A DNA stretch of 64,000 nt from Neoroseomonas alkaliterrae (GTDB lineage: Bacteria; Pseudomonadota; Alphaproteobacteria; Acetobacterales; Acetobacteraceae), in contig NZ_JACIJE010000002.1 in the NCBI RefSeq assembly GCF_014199195.1, positions 372,001 to 436,000 of the forward strand, read 5' to 3'. This document shows, piece after piece, positions 26,471 to 37,701 of this stretch. Within the stretch, counting starts at the first letter, position 1. Every line of letters starts with the position of its first letter. The notes below the pieces were generated by a model. That model searched no databases, had not been told where the DNA came from, and worked only from the letters and a program-made list of their open reading frames with translations. The position numbers and the translations under genes are program-made.

Positions 26471-27463
26471 TCACTCGACGCGGGCGCCGCTCGCGATGAT
26501 GACGGGGGCGAAGCGCGCCTGGTTCTCCCGCCGGAAATCCGCAAGGCCCTCGGGCGTGGTCCACCATACCGTCGCCCCGCCTTCCTCGAATCGGCGGCGG
26601 ACCTCGGGCGATTCCACGGCCTCCCGCCCGAGGGCGGCCATGCGCGCGACGATGGCGGGCGGGATGCCGGCCGGCCCGCATACCCCGCCCCAGGAGTTGA
26701 TCTCGTAGCCCGGCAGGAACTCCGCCATCGCCGGCACATCCGGCGCCTGCGGGCTGCGCGTCGCGGCGGTCACCGCGAGCGGGCGCACCTTGCCTTCGCG
26801 CGAGAGGCGGTTCGCCTCGGGGAAGTTGCCGAAGATCATGTCCACCCGCCCGCCGAGCAGGTCGGTATAGGCCGGCCCGCCGCCGCGATAGGGGACATGG
26901 AGCAGGTCCACCCCGGCCATGCGCTTGAACATCTCGCCCGCGATGTGCAGCGTCGTCCCCGCGCCCGCGCTGGCGAAGGTGTAACGCCCTGGCTCGGCGC
27001 GGCAGAGCGCGATCAGCTCCGGGATGTCGCGCGCCGGCAGGTCGGTGCGCGCGACGAGCAGGTTGGGCAGCTGCCAGAGCCCGCAGACATAGGTGAAGTC
27101 CCGCGTCACGTCGAAGGGCAGGCGCCGGTAGAGCGTGGGCGCGATGGCCAGCGAGGCGACGGTCGCGAGCCCGATCGTGTAGCCGTCCGGCTGGGCGCGG
27201 GCGATCACCTCGGTACCCACATTGCCGCCCGAGCCGCCGCGGTTCTCCACCACGAAGGTCTGGCCCGTGATCTCGGACATGCGCTGGCACCAGATGCGGC
27301 TCAGCAGGTCCGTCGAGCCGCCGGGCGGAAAGACGCAGATGTAGCGCACCGGCCCCGTGGGCCATGCCGGCAGGGCGAGGGCGGGGCGTGCGAGGGTGGG
27401 CGCCGCGGCGAGCGCGAGAAGGCTGCGGCGCGTGCTCGCGCCACCGGGATCGGGCCGGCCCAT
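26471..27463 (-). CDS. Bug/TctC family periplasmic binding protein (second)
   Basis: The 330-aa orphan solute-binding protein has a Tat-like signal (STRRSLLALAAAPTLARPALALP) and the motifs PVRYICVFPPGGSTDLLSRI, FVVENRGGSGGNVGTEVIA and DGYTIGLAT. The first strand has Phe-Pro-Pro-Gly-Gly in place of the usual Tyr-Pro variant. Start ATG at 27463 has GGGGGAG upstream. It converges with the Ldh2 gene and is not a recent duplicate of the 24319 protein, since similarity is confined to family motifs. Confidence 0.9.
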   Translation of the reverse strand: MGRPDPGGASTRRSLLALAAAPTLARPALALPAWPTGPVRYICVFPPGGSTDLLSRIWCQRMSEITGQTFVVENRGGSGGNVGTEVIARAQPDGYTIGLATVASLAIAPTLYRRLPFDVTRDFTYVCGLWQLPNLLVARTDLPARDIPELIALCRAEPGRYTFASAGAGTTLHIAGEMFKRMAGVDLLHVPYRGGGPAYTDLLGGRVDMIFGNFPEANRLSREGKVRPLAVTAATRSPQAPDVPAMAEFLPGYEINSWGGVCGPAGIPPAIVARMAALGREAVESPEVRRRFEEGGATVWWTTPEGLADFRRENQARFAPVIIASGARVE

Positions 27464-27573
27464 GGAGTACTCCCCCGGTCCTGGCGTGGTTGCCAGATGG
27501 CTCGTGATCGAACGGAGCCGCCCGGCTGCTGTCAACGCTTGTTTCGCGGGCGGTCCGGGCTTCTGCGACGCGC

Positions 27574-27612
27574 GAAAAAGAATGGCCCGCGCGCCGAGGG
27601 CGCAGCGGGCCA
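27574..27612 (-). terminator. Intrinsic terminator with U-tract
   Basis: TGGCCCGC/GCGGGCCA with an inner GCGCC/GGCGC stem (one bulged A) spans 27583-27612. In the minus-strand RNA it is followed by AUUCUUUUUC. It is the only hairpin in the window with a true U-run. Confidence 0.85.
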
Positions 27613-27682
27613 AGTCAACAGGGAGGCTTCACGTCTGGGAGACGAGGGATCCAAGGGACCCCCTCCGACCTAGTCGTCGGAT
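27574..27682 (-). ncRNA. Candidate trans-acting small RNA
   Basis: On the minus strand, four stems lie in a row: CCGAC/GTCGG (27665-27680), GGGGUCC/GGAUCCC with one G-U pair (27646-27662), CGUCU-CCC-AGACG (27632-27644), then a single-stranded stretch carrying CCUCCC (complement of 27621-27626) and a classical terminator. A -10-like TAGATAAT (complement of 27687-27694) would start the RNA near 27682, about 109 nt long; no good -35 is seen. Pyrimidine-rich anti-Shine-Dalgarno loops are typical of alphaproteobacterial sRNAs. It could instead be the 3' UTR of lysR. The rest of the 27464-27822 gap shows nothing else. Confidence 0.5.
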
Positions 27683-27822
27683 GTCCATTATCTAGGCGAT
27701 ACCCGCCCATGCGTGTGTCTCGATCTCCACCACCCCGGTATGACGGAACCGCATGGCTCCGCTCGCAGCTCTGTGATCCGTGTGACGGACGCATCCCAAT
27801 GGTTGCAGGAGTGTGCGGCACC

Positions 27823-28713
27823 TCACCCGGGTGCGACCAGCTCGGCCACCAGGAAGTCCCGGAACACGGCCACGCGCTTCGAGTGGCGCATCTCCTCCGG
27901 ATAGACGAAGAAGGCCTCGATGCGCGGCGCCTTCACGTCGGGCAGCACCTGCACCAGGTCCGCAAGGCCCGGTCCCACATAGTCCGGCAGGGCGGCGAGG
28001 CCGAGGCCGCTGCGCACCGCCTCGATCATGCCGGGCAGGGAGTTGATCTCGATCGCCGCCCGGCGCGGCGTGCCGGGGCGCCGGCCCGCCTCGGCCAGCC
28101 AGTTCACGTTCTCGATCGGGGGGCGGTAGTCCCCATAGATGATGAGGCGATGGGCATCGAGATCCTCGACCCGCTGAGGGATCCCGACTTCCTTGAGATA
28201 GGCGGCCGAGCCGCAGACCTTCCAGCCGAAGGTCGCGATGTGGCGCTGGATCAGGTCCGGCTGCCTCGGCGGGTGCATGCGGATCGCGACATCGGCCTCT
28301 CGCATCGCGAGGTCGAGGTCGGAATCGTCCATCAGCAGCGTGACGCTGATCTCGGGATGCAGGTCGAGCAGCCGCTTCAGCCGCGGCGCGAGCCAGGTGC
28401 TGCCGAAGCCCTTGGTCGTCGTCACCTTGAGCCGCCCGGCAGGGCGCTCGCGGCTCTCGGTCAGCAGCGCCTCGGTCATGGCGAGCTTGGCGAAGACCTC
28501 GCGCACCGTGCGGTTCAGCGTCTCGCCCTGCTCGGTCAGGATCAGGCCGCGGGCGTGGCGGTGGAACAGCGGGACGCTCAGCGCCTCCTCCAGCGCCTGG
28601 ATCTGGCGCGAGACGGCCGACTGGCTGAGGTTCAGCGTCTCCCCGGCATGGGTGAAGGAGCCCGCCTCCGCCACCGCGTGGAAGACGCGGAGCTTGTCCC
28701 AGTCGATCGGCAT
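27823..28713 (-). CDS. LysR-family transcriptional regulator
   Basis: The 296-aa regulator has an N-terminal winged HTH (LRVFHAVAEAGSFTHAGETL, then SQSAVSRQIQALEEALSVPLFHR) and a C-terminal periplasmic-binding-like effector domain. Its start overlaps the trxB stop by one base (TGATG), so it is cotranscribed with thioredoxin reductase, rather than divergent from a target as most LysR genes are. The trxB-lysR pair is recurrent in alphaproteobacteria. Target genes and inducer are unknown; redox sensing is an inference from context. Confidence 0.92.
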   Translation of the reverse strand: MPIDWDKLRVFHAVAEAGSFTHAGETLNLSQSAVSRQIQALEEALSVPLFHRHARGLILTEQGETLNRTVREVFAKLAMTEALLTESRERPAGRLKVTTTKGFGSTWLAPRLKRLLDLHPEISVTLLMDDSDLDLAMREADVAIRMHPPRQPDLIQRHIATFGWKVCGSAAYLKEVGIPQRVEDLDAHRLIIYGDYRPPIENVNWLAEAGRRPGTPRRAAIEINSLPGMIEAVRSGLGLAALPDYVGPGLADLVQVLPDVKAPRIEAFFVYPEEMRHSKRVAVFRDFLVAELVAPG

Positions 28714-29687
28714 CACGCGGCCGCTTGGTCCGCCCCGGCTTCCGCCGCGGCGAGGAACTTCTCGGCCTCGAGCGCGGCCATGCAGCCCGTGCCGGCGGCG
28801 GTGACCGCCTGGCGATAGACCTTGTCCTGCACGTCGCCCGCGGCGAAGACGCCGGGGACGGAGGTGCGCGTGCTGCCCGGCACCGTCACGATGTAGCCCT
28901 CCGCATCCATCTCGACCTGGCCCTTGAACAGCGCCGTCGCCGGCGCGTGGCCGATGGCGACGAAGACGCCGTCCACCTTCAGCTCCCGCCTCTCCCCGGT
29001 GCGCGCATGGCGCAGCGCGAGGCCGCGCACGACCGGCATCCGGCCCGATTCGTCGGCCAGCACGGCCTCGGTCACGGTGTCCCACAGCACGGTGACATTG
29101 GGCTTCGCGAAGAGGCGCTGCTGCAGGATCCTCTCGCTGCGCAGGCTGTCGCGGCGATGGATGAGCGTGACGTGGCGGGCGAGGTTCGAGAGATAGAGCG
29201 CCTCCTCCGTCGCCGAGTTGCCGCCGCCGATCACCGCCACGTCCTTGCCGCGGTAGAAGAAGCCGTCGCAGGTGGCGCAGGCGGAGACGCCGAAGCCGCC
29301 CAGTTCCTTCTCCCCCGGGATGCCGAGCCATTTCGCCTGCGCGCCGGTGGCGATGACGACCGCCTCGGCCTCGAAGGCATCGCCCGAATCGCCGGCGGCG
29401 CGGAAGGGGCGGCGGGAGAGATCCACCGAGGTGATGACGTCGAAGACCACCCGCGCGCCGACATGCTCGGCCTGCTTCTGCATCTGCTCCATCAGCCAGG
29501 GGCCCTGGATGGCCTCGGCGAAGCCGGGGTAGTTCTCGACATCGGTGGTGATGGTGAGCTGCCCGCCGGGCTGCATGCCGGCCACGACCAGCGGCGCGAG
29601 CCCCGCGCGGGCGGCATAGATCGCCGCCGTGTACCCGGCCGGGCCGGCGCCGATGATGAGAAGACGGGTGCGATGGGTCTCGGCCAC
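28713..29687 (-). CDS. trxB: Thioredoxin reductase
   Basis: FAD-dependent enzyme reducing thioredoxin with NADPH. The 324-aa protein has the FAD motif IIGAGPAGYTAAIYAARAG near 11, the redox-active ACATCDG (Cys137 and Cys140), the NADPH motif AVIGGGNSATEEALYL and the C-terminal FAD segment GVFAAGDVQDKVYRQAV. Length matches the low-molecular-weight class. It is divergent from the Lrp/AsnC gene across 146 bp and coupled to the LysR gene downstream. Confidence 0.97.
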   Translation of the reverse strand: MAETHRTRLLIIGAGPAGYTAAIYAARAGLAPLVVAGMQPGGQLTITTDVENYPGFAEAIQGPWLMEQMQKQAEHVGARVVFDVITSVDLSRRPFRAAGDSGDAFEAEAVVIATGAQAKWLGIPGEKELGGFGVSACATCDGFFYRGKDVAVIGGGNSATEEALYLSNLARHVTLIHRRDSLRSERILQQRLFAKPNVTVLWDTVTEAVLADESGRMPVVRGLALRHARTGERRELKVDGVFVAIGHAPATALFKGQVEMDAEGYIVTVPGSTRTSVPGVFAAGDVQDKVYRQAVTAAGTGCMAALEAEKFLAAAEAGADQAAA

Positions 29688-29833
29688 GGCAGGACTTCCA
29701 CGATGCTTCGCTCAGCCCACGCATATCGGGCAGCGGCGTCAGGCGAACAACCCGACGCCTTGATGCGCCGGGCCCCTGCAATGATATTGCGGCAGAGGCC
29801 GAGCCTGAGCAACGAAGCAAACGAGTCCCGCCC

Positions 29834-30310
29834 ATGACCCGCGACCACGACCCCGGCCTCGATTCGGTTGACCGGCAGATCCTGGCCGAACTCCAGGAGG
29901 ACGGCCGGATGACCAATGTCGAGCTGGCGCGGCGCGTGAACCTTTCCGCGCCCCCCTGCCTGCGCCGCGTGCGGCGGCTCGAGGAGACGGGGATCATCCG
30001 CGGCTATCACGCCGATGTGGACCCGGTCGCGCTGGGCTGGGAGGTGACCTTCTTCGCCCTTGTCGGCCTCGAATCCCAGAAGCAGGCGGTGCTGGACGCC
30101 TTCGAGGCGCTGGCGAGCTCCTGGCCCGAGGTGCGCGAATGCCACATGATCCGCGGCGGCGGCGACTTCCTGCTGCGCCTCGTGGCGCGCGACACGGCGC
30201 ATGAGAACGAGCTGACAGCGCGGCTGACCAACGCGCCGACCGTGCTGAAGGTGCAGACGCTGCAGACCATCCGCACGGCGAAGGACGCGGCGGGGGTGCC
30301 GATCACCTAG
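29834..30310 (+). CDS. Lrp/AsnC family transcriptional regulator
   Basis: The 158-aa leucine-responsive-type regulator has an N-terminal HTH (LDSVDRQILAELQEDGRMTN, VELARRVNLSAPPCLRRVRR) and a C-terminal RAM effector domain (VTFFALVGLESQKQAVLDAF, VLKVQTLQTIRTAKDA). It binds DNA as an oligomer and responds to amino acids. It is transcribed divergently from trxB-lysR and converges on the threonine dehydratase gene across a 45-bp tandem repeat array. Its targets are not evident. Confidence 0.94.
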   Translation: MTRDHDPGLDSVDRQILAELQEDGRMTNVELARRVNLSAPPCLRRVRRLEETGIIRGYHADVDPVALGWEVTFFALVGLESQKQAVLDAFEALASSWPEVRECHMIRGGGDFLLRLVARDTAHENELTARLTNAPTVLKVQTLQTIRTAKDAAGVPIT

Positions 30311-30318
30311 CCCCGCGC

Positions 30319-30498
30319 GCGGCGAACGGGCTTTTCGCGCCGCCGCATTGCTCCGCTCCGCACGCGGCGGCCGCGCCTTCAGCCCCGCCGCATCGCTTCG
30401 CCCAGCGTGCGGCGACCGGGCCTTCAGCCCCGCCGTATCGCTACGCCCAGCGCGCGGCGACCGGGCTTTCAGCCCCGCCGCACGACGTAATCCGCCGC
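30319..30498. repeat. 45-bp tandem repeat, four units
   Basis: Units begin at 30319, 30364, 30409 and 30454; the key word is GCGGCGACCGGG followed by a CTTTCAGCCCCGCCGC-like core. Units 2 and 3 are the most alike; the first has diverged. The fourth unit contains the stop codon and last codons of the threonine dehydratase gene (30469 onward), so the array appears to have grown from that gene end into the gap towards the Lrp stop. Confidence 0.85.
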
Positions 30499-31716
30499 TT
30501 CCATGGCCGCGATGATGGCATCGCCCTGGGCGGCGTCGCGCACCTCGATCATCAGGTGCAGTTCCGTGCTCTGCACCGTCGGCGCGCCGAAGAGCTGCTG
30601 GTGCTTCACCTCGATGACATTGCCCCCGAGGTCCGAGATCCGCTTGGCGATGTCCGCGAGCACGCCCGGCCGGTCGGGGATGTCGAAATGCAGGCGCAGG
30701 ATGCGCCCGTCCCGCAGCAACTGGCGCAGCAGCACGTTGGAGAGAGCGCGCGCATCGATGTTGCCGCCGCAGACCGTGGTGCCGACGACGCGGTTGCGGA
30801 ACCGCTCCGGATAGGTCAGCACCGCCGCCAGCCCCGCCGCGCCCGCACCTTCGGCCACCACCTTGGCGCCCTCGGCGAGCAGCGCGACCGCCTGCTCCAC
30901 CGCGCGTTCGGGCACCAGCAGGATCTCGCTGTGGCAGCGGCGCAGGATGCCGAGCGGCAATTCGCCGACATCGCGCACCGCGATCCCCTCGGCGATCGTC
31001 GGCCCGCCGACCGAGACGGGCTCGCCCGCCAGGCGCTGCGCCATCGCCGGGTAGCCCTGCACCTCCACGCCATAGACCGGCATGCCCGGGCGGAGCGAGG
31101 CCGCGACCGTGGCGATGCCGGCGCACAGGCCGCCGCCGCCGACCGGTATGACCAGCGCCTGGACCTCGGGCGCATCCTCGAGCATCTCGAGCGCCATCGT
31201 GCCCTGGCCCGCGATGACCGCGGCGTCGTCATAGGGGTGGATGAAGACGAAGCCCTCGCGCAGCGCGAGGTCGTGGGCATGGGCCGCGGCCTCGGCCAGC
31301 GTCTCCCCGTGCAGCACCACGCGCGCGCCCCAGGATTCGGTGCGGACCACCTTCGTCGCGGGCGTGAAGCGCGGCATCACGATCGTCGCCTTCACCCCGG
31401 CGAGCTGCGCGTGGCGCGCCACCGCCTGGGCATGATTGCCGGCCGACATGGCGATCACCCCGGCCTCGCGCTCGCGCGGCGTCAGCAGCGCGAGGCGGTT
31501 GGCCGCGCCCCTCTCCTTGAAGGCGCCGGTCGCCTGCAGGTTGTCGAGCTTGAGGAAGACGCGCGTGCCCGCCGCGCGGCTGACCGCGGGGCTCTCGATC
31601 ATCGGCGTGCGCAGGACGGCGCCGCGGATGCGCTCGGCCGCGGCGCGGATGTCGGCGAGCGTGACGCTCGACGCGACCGGGGCCTCGGCGGGAGGGATCG
31701 CATTCACGGCGGACAT
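30469..31716 (-). CDS. ilvA: Threonine ammonia-lyase with ACT domain
   Basis: PLP enzyme converting threonine to 2-oxobutyrate, the entry to isoleucine synthesis or a catabolic route. The 415-aa protein has the PLP lysine in TGAFKERGA (Lys67), a glycine phosphate loop (IPVGGGGLCAG, near 191-201) and a single C-terminal ACT domain (LHFDIPDRPGVLADIAKRIS, from about 335). One ACT domain and this length match the IlvA/TdcB short form rather than the two-ACT-domain form. The symbol is therefore a best guess. The stop lies inside the 45-bp tandem repeat. Confidence 0.88.
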   Translation of the reverse strand: MSAVNAIPPAEAPVASSVTLADIRAAAERIRGAVLRTPMIESPAVSRAAGTRVFLKLDNLQATGAFKERGAANRLALLTPREREAGVIAMSAGNHAQAVARHAQLAGVKATIVMPRFTPATKVVRTESWGARVVLHGETLAEAAAHAHDLALREGFVFIHPYDDAAVIAGQGTMALEMLEDAPEVQALVIPVGGGGLCAGIATVAASLRPGMPVYGVEVQGYPAMAQRLAGEPVSVGGPTIAEGIAVRDVGELPLGILRRCHSEILLVPERAVEQAVALLAEGAKVVAEGAGAAGLAAVLTYPERFRNRVVGTTVCGGNIDARALSNVLLRQLLRDGRILRLHFDIPDRPGVLADIAKRISDLGGNVIEVKHQQLFGAPTVQSTELHLMIEVRDAAQGDAIIAAMEAADYVVRRG

Positions 31717-31807
31717 CGGAGTTCCTCGGGCGGTGGTCCGGAAGGACGAAGGGCGCTCCCGGAGCGGGGCCGGGGGCGCGCAAGCCGCGCGGCGGAGGGC
31801 CGGCGCG

Positions 31808-32281
31808 TCAGGCGTAGGCGACGGCGGTGATCTCGACCGAGCGGGCGCCGCCCGGGGCGGGCACCTCGACCGAATCGCCCACCTTCTTGCCCATCAGTGC
31901 CTTGGCCAGCGGCGAGGTGACGGAGATCGAGCCGTTCTTCATGTCCGCCTCGTACTGGCCGACGATGCGGTAGGTCTTCTCGTCCTCGCTCTCCTCGTCC
32001 ACGATGGTGACGCGGGCGCCGAACTTCACCTGGTCGCCGCTGAAGCGCGCCACGTCGATCACCTCGACGGCGGGGATGATGGCCTCGAGTTCGCTGATCC
32101 GGCCCTCGATGAAGGACTGGCGTTCGCGCGCGGCGTGATATTCGGCGTTCTCCGAGAGGTCTCCATGGGCGCGCGCCTCGGCGATCGCCCGGATGATGGC
32201 CGGACGCTCCTCGCCCTTGAGAACCTTCAGCTCCTCCTCGAGACGCGCGAGGCCCTCGGCGGTCATCGGGAACTTCTGCAC
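31808..32281 (-). CDS. greA: Transcription elongation factor GreA
   Basis: Stimulates RNA polymerase to cleave backtracked transcripts. The 157-aa protein has an N-terminal antiparallel coiled coil whose acidic tip reads HGDLSENAEYHAARERQ and a C-terminal FKBP-like domain (SVTSPLAKALMGKKVGDSVE). Length is exactly typical. It follows carB on the same strand after a 114-bp gap with a hairpin, a neighbourhood common in alphaproteobacteria. Confidence 0.97.
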   Translation of the reverse strand: MQKFPMTAEGLARLEEELKVLKGEERPAIIRAIAEARAHGDLSENAEYHAARERQSFIEGRISELEAIIPAVEVIDVARFSGDQVKFGARVTIVDEESEDEKTYRIVGQYEADMKNGSISVTSPLAKALMGKKVGDSVEVPAPGGARSVEITAVAYA

Positions 32282-32369
32282 GGCGGACCCTTCCCAGAAT
32301 CAGCGACCCCCCCGCCGGCCCTCGGTCCGGTTAAGCCAGGCCTGGCGGTCGGTGGGGGGAGAGGCGCCG

Positions 32370-32391
32370 CGGGGGCCCGAAGCGGCCCCCG
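32370..32391 (-). terminator. Hairpin after carB
   Basis: CGGGGGCC (32370-32377) and GGCCCCCG (32384-32391) form an 8-bp perfect stem with a CGAAGC loop, 4 nt downstream of the carB stop. No U-tract is seen. It may separate carB from greA. Confidence 0.6.
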
Positions 32392-32395
32392 ACGG

Positions 32396-35641
<3,246 letters not shown>

Positions 35642-35646
35642 GGGGG

Positions 35647-35946
35647 TCAGGCTTTCCGCGGAAGAAGCAGGAGGATGAGGAAGGCGATGACGAGCGCCGC
35701 GCCGCCCGCGGCCAGCGCGCCGGCCACGGCCTCGTCGGCATAGCCCGGGCGTTCGAAGTTCACCGCCCAGAGGCCGGCCACGGCGATCATGGCGCCGAAG
35801 GCCGCGCAGCAGGCGACGAACGGGCGCAGCGCGCGCGGCCCGGCGGCGAGCCGCGCGGTCAGCCGCCAGAACAGGAACGCCGCGGGCGCGAAGGCGATCA
35901 GCGCGGCGGTGGCGCCATGCGCCAGGGCGTCGAGGCCGTAGAACAT
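35647..35946 (-). CDS. Small membrane protein, three helices
   Basis: The 99-aa protein has three hydrophobic segments: about 8-28 ([19 protein letters not shown]), 43-62 ([18 protein letters not shown]) and 75-95 ([20 protein letters not shown]). The family is not recognised. The ATG overlaps the stop of the preceding 90-aa membrane protein (TGATG), and the stop is 5 bp before carB, so it belongs to the same transcript. It may pair with that neighbour as a small two-subunit membrane complex; this is inferred from coupling only. Confidence 0.7.
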   Translation of the reverse strand: MFYGLDALAHGATAALIAFAPAAFLFWRLTARLAAGPRALRPFVACCAAFGAMIAVAGLWAVNFERPGYADEAVAGALAAGGAALVIAFLILLLLPRKA

Positions 35947-36218
35947 CAGCCGCCGTCCTTGCCGCGCGCCGCCTGGCGCCGCGCGCTGACCAGCAGCAGC
36001 GGCAGGATGAGCAGATGCGGGATGCCCCAGAAGGCGAAGGCAAGCGCCGCCTGCTCGCCCGCCATCAGCGTCGTCGCGCCATGCACGACGGAGGAGAGCG
36101 TGAAGGCGGCGAGGGCGGCGCGCATGGGCGGGAACAGCTTGCGCAGGCTGTGCGCGAGCACGAACAGCACCACGCCCGAATAGCCGAGCGCGAAAAGGCC
36201 GGTGACGCCCTCTGTCAT
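35946..36218 (-). CDS. Small membrane protein, three helices
   Basis: The 90-aa protein has hydrophobic segments at about 5-22 ([19 protein letters not shown]), 32-52 ([20 protein letters not shown]) and 58-80 ([20 protein letters not shown]). It ends with a basic tail. No family is recognised. It is coupled to the next gene by TGATG, and its ATG overlaps the stop of a 23-codon frame upstream (ATGA). Confidence 0.7.
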   Translation of the reverse strand: MTEGVTGLFALGYSGVVLFVLAHSLRKLFPPMRAALAAFTLSSVVHGATTLMAGEQAALAFAFWGIPHLLILPLLLVSARRQAARGKDGG

Positions 36219-36286
36219 GGCGCCGGATCCACTTTCGGCGCGGACGGATCGCCGCGCACCATCGCCTCGATGCCCGCGGCCCTCAT
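36215..36286 (-). CDS. Possible 23-aa micro-ORF
   Basis: The frame encodes MRAAGIEAMVRGDPSAPKVD followed by Pro-Ala-Pro. It begins within the LysE-family stop (ATGA at 36286-36283) and ends within the start of the 90-aa membrane protein (ATGA at 36218-36215), filling the gap exactly. Such double coupling could serve as a translational relay with or without a functional peptide. It shows no hydrophobic segment or known motif. Confidence 0.3.
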   Translation of the reverse strand: MRAAGIEAMVRGDPSAPKVDPAP

Positions 36287-36915
36287 CGGGAGGGCTCCGT
36301 GGCGAGCTTCATTGCGATCAGCCCGAGCGCCGCACCGAGCAGCCAGCGCTGCGCCGCCATCCATGCCGGCCGCGTGCCGAGGAATCGCGCCACCCCCGCC
36401 GCGCCATGGACGAGCGCGGCATCGAAGAGGATGGCGACGCCGATCTGCACGCCGCCGAGCACGATGCCCTGCGTCAGCACATCCCCGCGCGCGGGGTCGA
36501 TGAAGGGCGGCAGCACGGCCACGTAGAACAGCGCCACCTTCGGGTTCAGCGCCGCGGTGGCGAAGCCCACCGAGAACAGCCGCGCCGCCGGCTCGCGCGG
36601 CAGCGGCCGCGGCGAGAAGATGGGCTGCCCGCCAGGGCGCACGCATTGCCAGGCGAGGAAGGCCAGATACGCGGCCCCGCCCAGCCGCAGCGCATCCCAG
36701 GCATAGGGCACGGCGAACAGCGCGGCGGTCAGCCCCGCCGCCGCGCACAGCATGATGACGAGCGAGCCGAACTGGCACCCCACCAGCGAGACCATGCCCG
36801 CCCCCGTCCCCTGCGCCAGCGCGCGCGAGACGAGGTAGAGCATGTTCGGCCCCGGCGTCGCCGCGAGGCCGAAGGAGAGCGCGGCGAAGACCAGCAGCGT
36901 CTCGGCGGAGGGCAT
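36283..36915 (-). CDS. LysE/RhtB family amino-acid exporter
   Basis: The 210-aa inner-membrane exporter has about six helices and the family signature near the N-terminus (SFGLAATPGPNMLYLVSRAL), then VGCQFGSLVIMLCAAAGL and TAALNPKVALFYVAVLPPF. Members export lysine/arginine, homoserine/threonine or similar. The substrate is not determined by sequence. It lies between carA and carB, so export of an arginine-pathway compound is an attractive but unproven idea. The start overlaps the SDR stop by one base. Confidence 0.9.
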   Translation of the reverse strand: MPSAETLLVFAALSFGLAATPGPNMLYLVSRALAQGTGAGMVSLVGCQFGSLVIMLCAAAGLTAALFAVPYAWDALRLGGAAYLAFLAWQCVRPGGQPIFSPRPLPREPAARLFSVGFATAALNPKVALFYVAVLPPFIDPARGDVLTQGIVLGGVQIGVAILFDAALVHGAAGVARFLGTRPAWMAAQRWLLGAALGLIAMKLATEPSR

Positions 36916-37673
36916 CAGCCGTGCACCGAGAACCCGCCATCCACCGGGATCGCCACCCCGGTGATGAAGGCTGCCGCGTCACTCGCCAGGAAGGCGGCGA
37001 TGCCCTCGAAATCCTTCGGGTCGCCCCAGCGCTTGATCGGGCTGCGGCGCAGCACGTCGTCGTGCAGCGTCGCCATGTCCTGCCGCGCCTTCCTCGTGAG
37101 GTCGGTGTCGATCCAGCCGGGCAGGATCACGTTCACCGTGATCCCGTCCTGCGCCCAGGCGACCGCGAGCGACTTCGTCATCTGCACCACGCCGCCCTTC
37201 GAGGCGCCGTAGGCCGCATGGAAGGGCAGGCCGAAGATGGAGAGCATCGAGCCGTTGTTGATCACGCGCCCGACGCCGCCCTTCTTCAGCCACGGATGCG
37301 CGGCCTGCGCGGCGATCATGCCGGAGGTGAGGTTGGTGGCGATGACGGTGTGCCAATCCTCCATCCGGTAGGATTCGGGACGGTTGCGGATGTTGGTCCC
37401 GGCATTGTTCACCAGGATGTCGAGCCGCCCGAAACGCTCGGCCGTGGTCGCGACCATGGCGCGGATCGAGGCTTCGTCCGTCACGTCCACTTCCACGGAT
37501 CCGGCCTTCGCGCCGAGGGCGGCGAGTTCCGCCACGGCGGCCGCGTTCTTGGCCGCGTTGCGCCCGGCCACCATCACCGCCGCGCCGGCCCTGGCGAGGC
37601 CACGCGCGAAGCCGAGGCCGATGCCCCCGTTGCCGCCGGTGACGAGCGCGACGCGCCCCGAAAGATCGAACAT
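36915..37673 (-). CDS. Short-chain dehydrogenase/reductase (gluconate 5-dehydrogenase-like)
   Basis: The 252-aa classical SDR has the cofactor motif VTGGNGGIGLGFARGLA (TGxxxGxG), NNAG (ILVNNAGTNIRNRPESY), catalytic Ser in NNGSMLSIFG and Tyr-x-x-x-Lys (AAYGASKGG). The overall sequence resembles 2-deoxy-gluconate 3- or gluconate 5-dehydrogenases; the substrate is uncertain. It follows carA by 28 bp and overlaps the LysE gene, so it sits within the carA-carB transcription unit. Confidence 0.9.
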   Translation of the reverse strand: MFDLSGRVALVTGGNGGIGLGFARGLARAGAAVMVAGRNAAKNAAAVAELAALGAKAGSVEVDVTDEASIRAMVATTAERFGRLDILVNNAGTNIRNRPESYRMEDWHTVIATNLTSGMIAAQAAHPWLKKGGVGRVINNGSMLSIFGLPFHAAYGASKGGVVQMTKSLAVAWAQDGITVNVILPGWIDTDLTRKARQDMATLHDDVLRRSPIKRWGDPKDFEGIAAFLASDAAAFITGVAIPVDGGFSVHG

Positions 37674-37701
37674 GCCTTTTCCCCTTGTGGAACCCGTCGC
37701 C

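Noticed and set aside
24319-27463. Complete tripartite tricarboxylate transporter locus
   Set aside because: Two TctC-type binding proteins are present but no TctA or TctB membrane subunits, so both are orphans.
30319-30498. CRISPR array
   Set aside because: The 45-bp units are directly tandem with no unique spacers, so this is a minisatellite. No cas genes are nearby.
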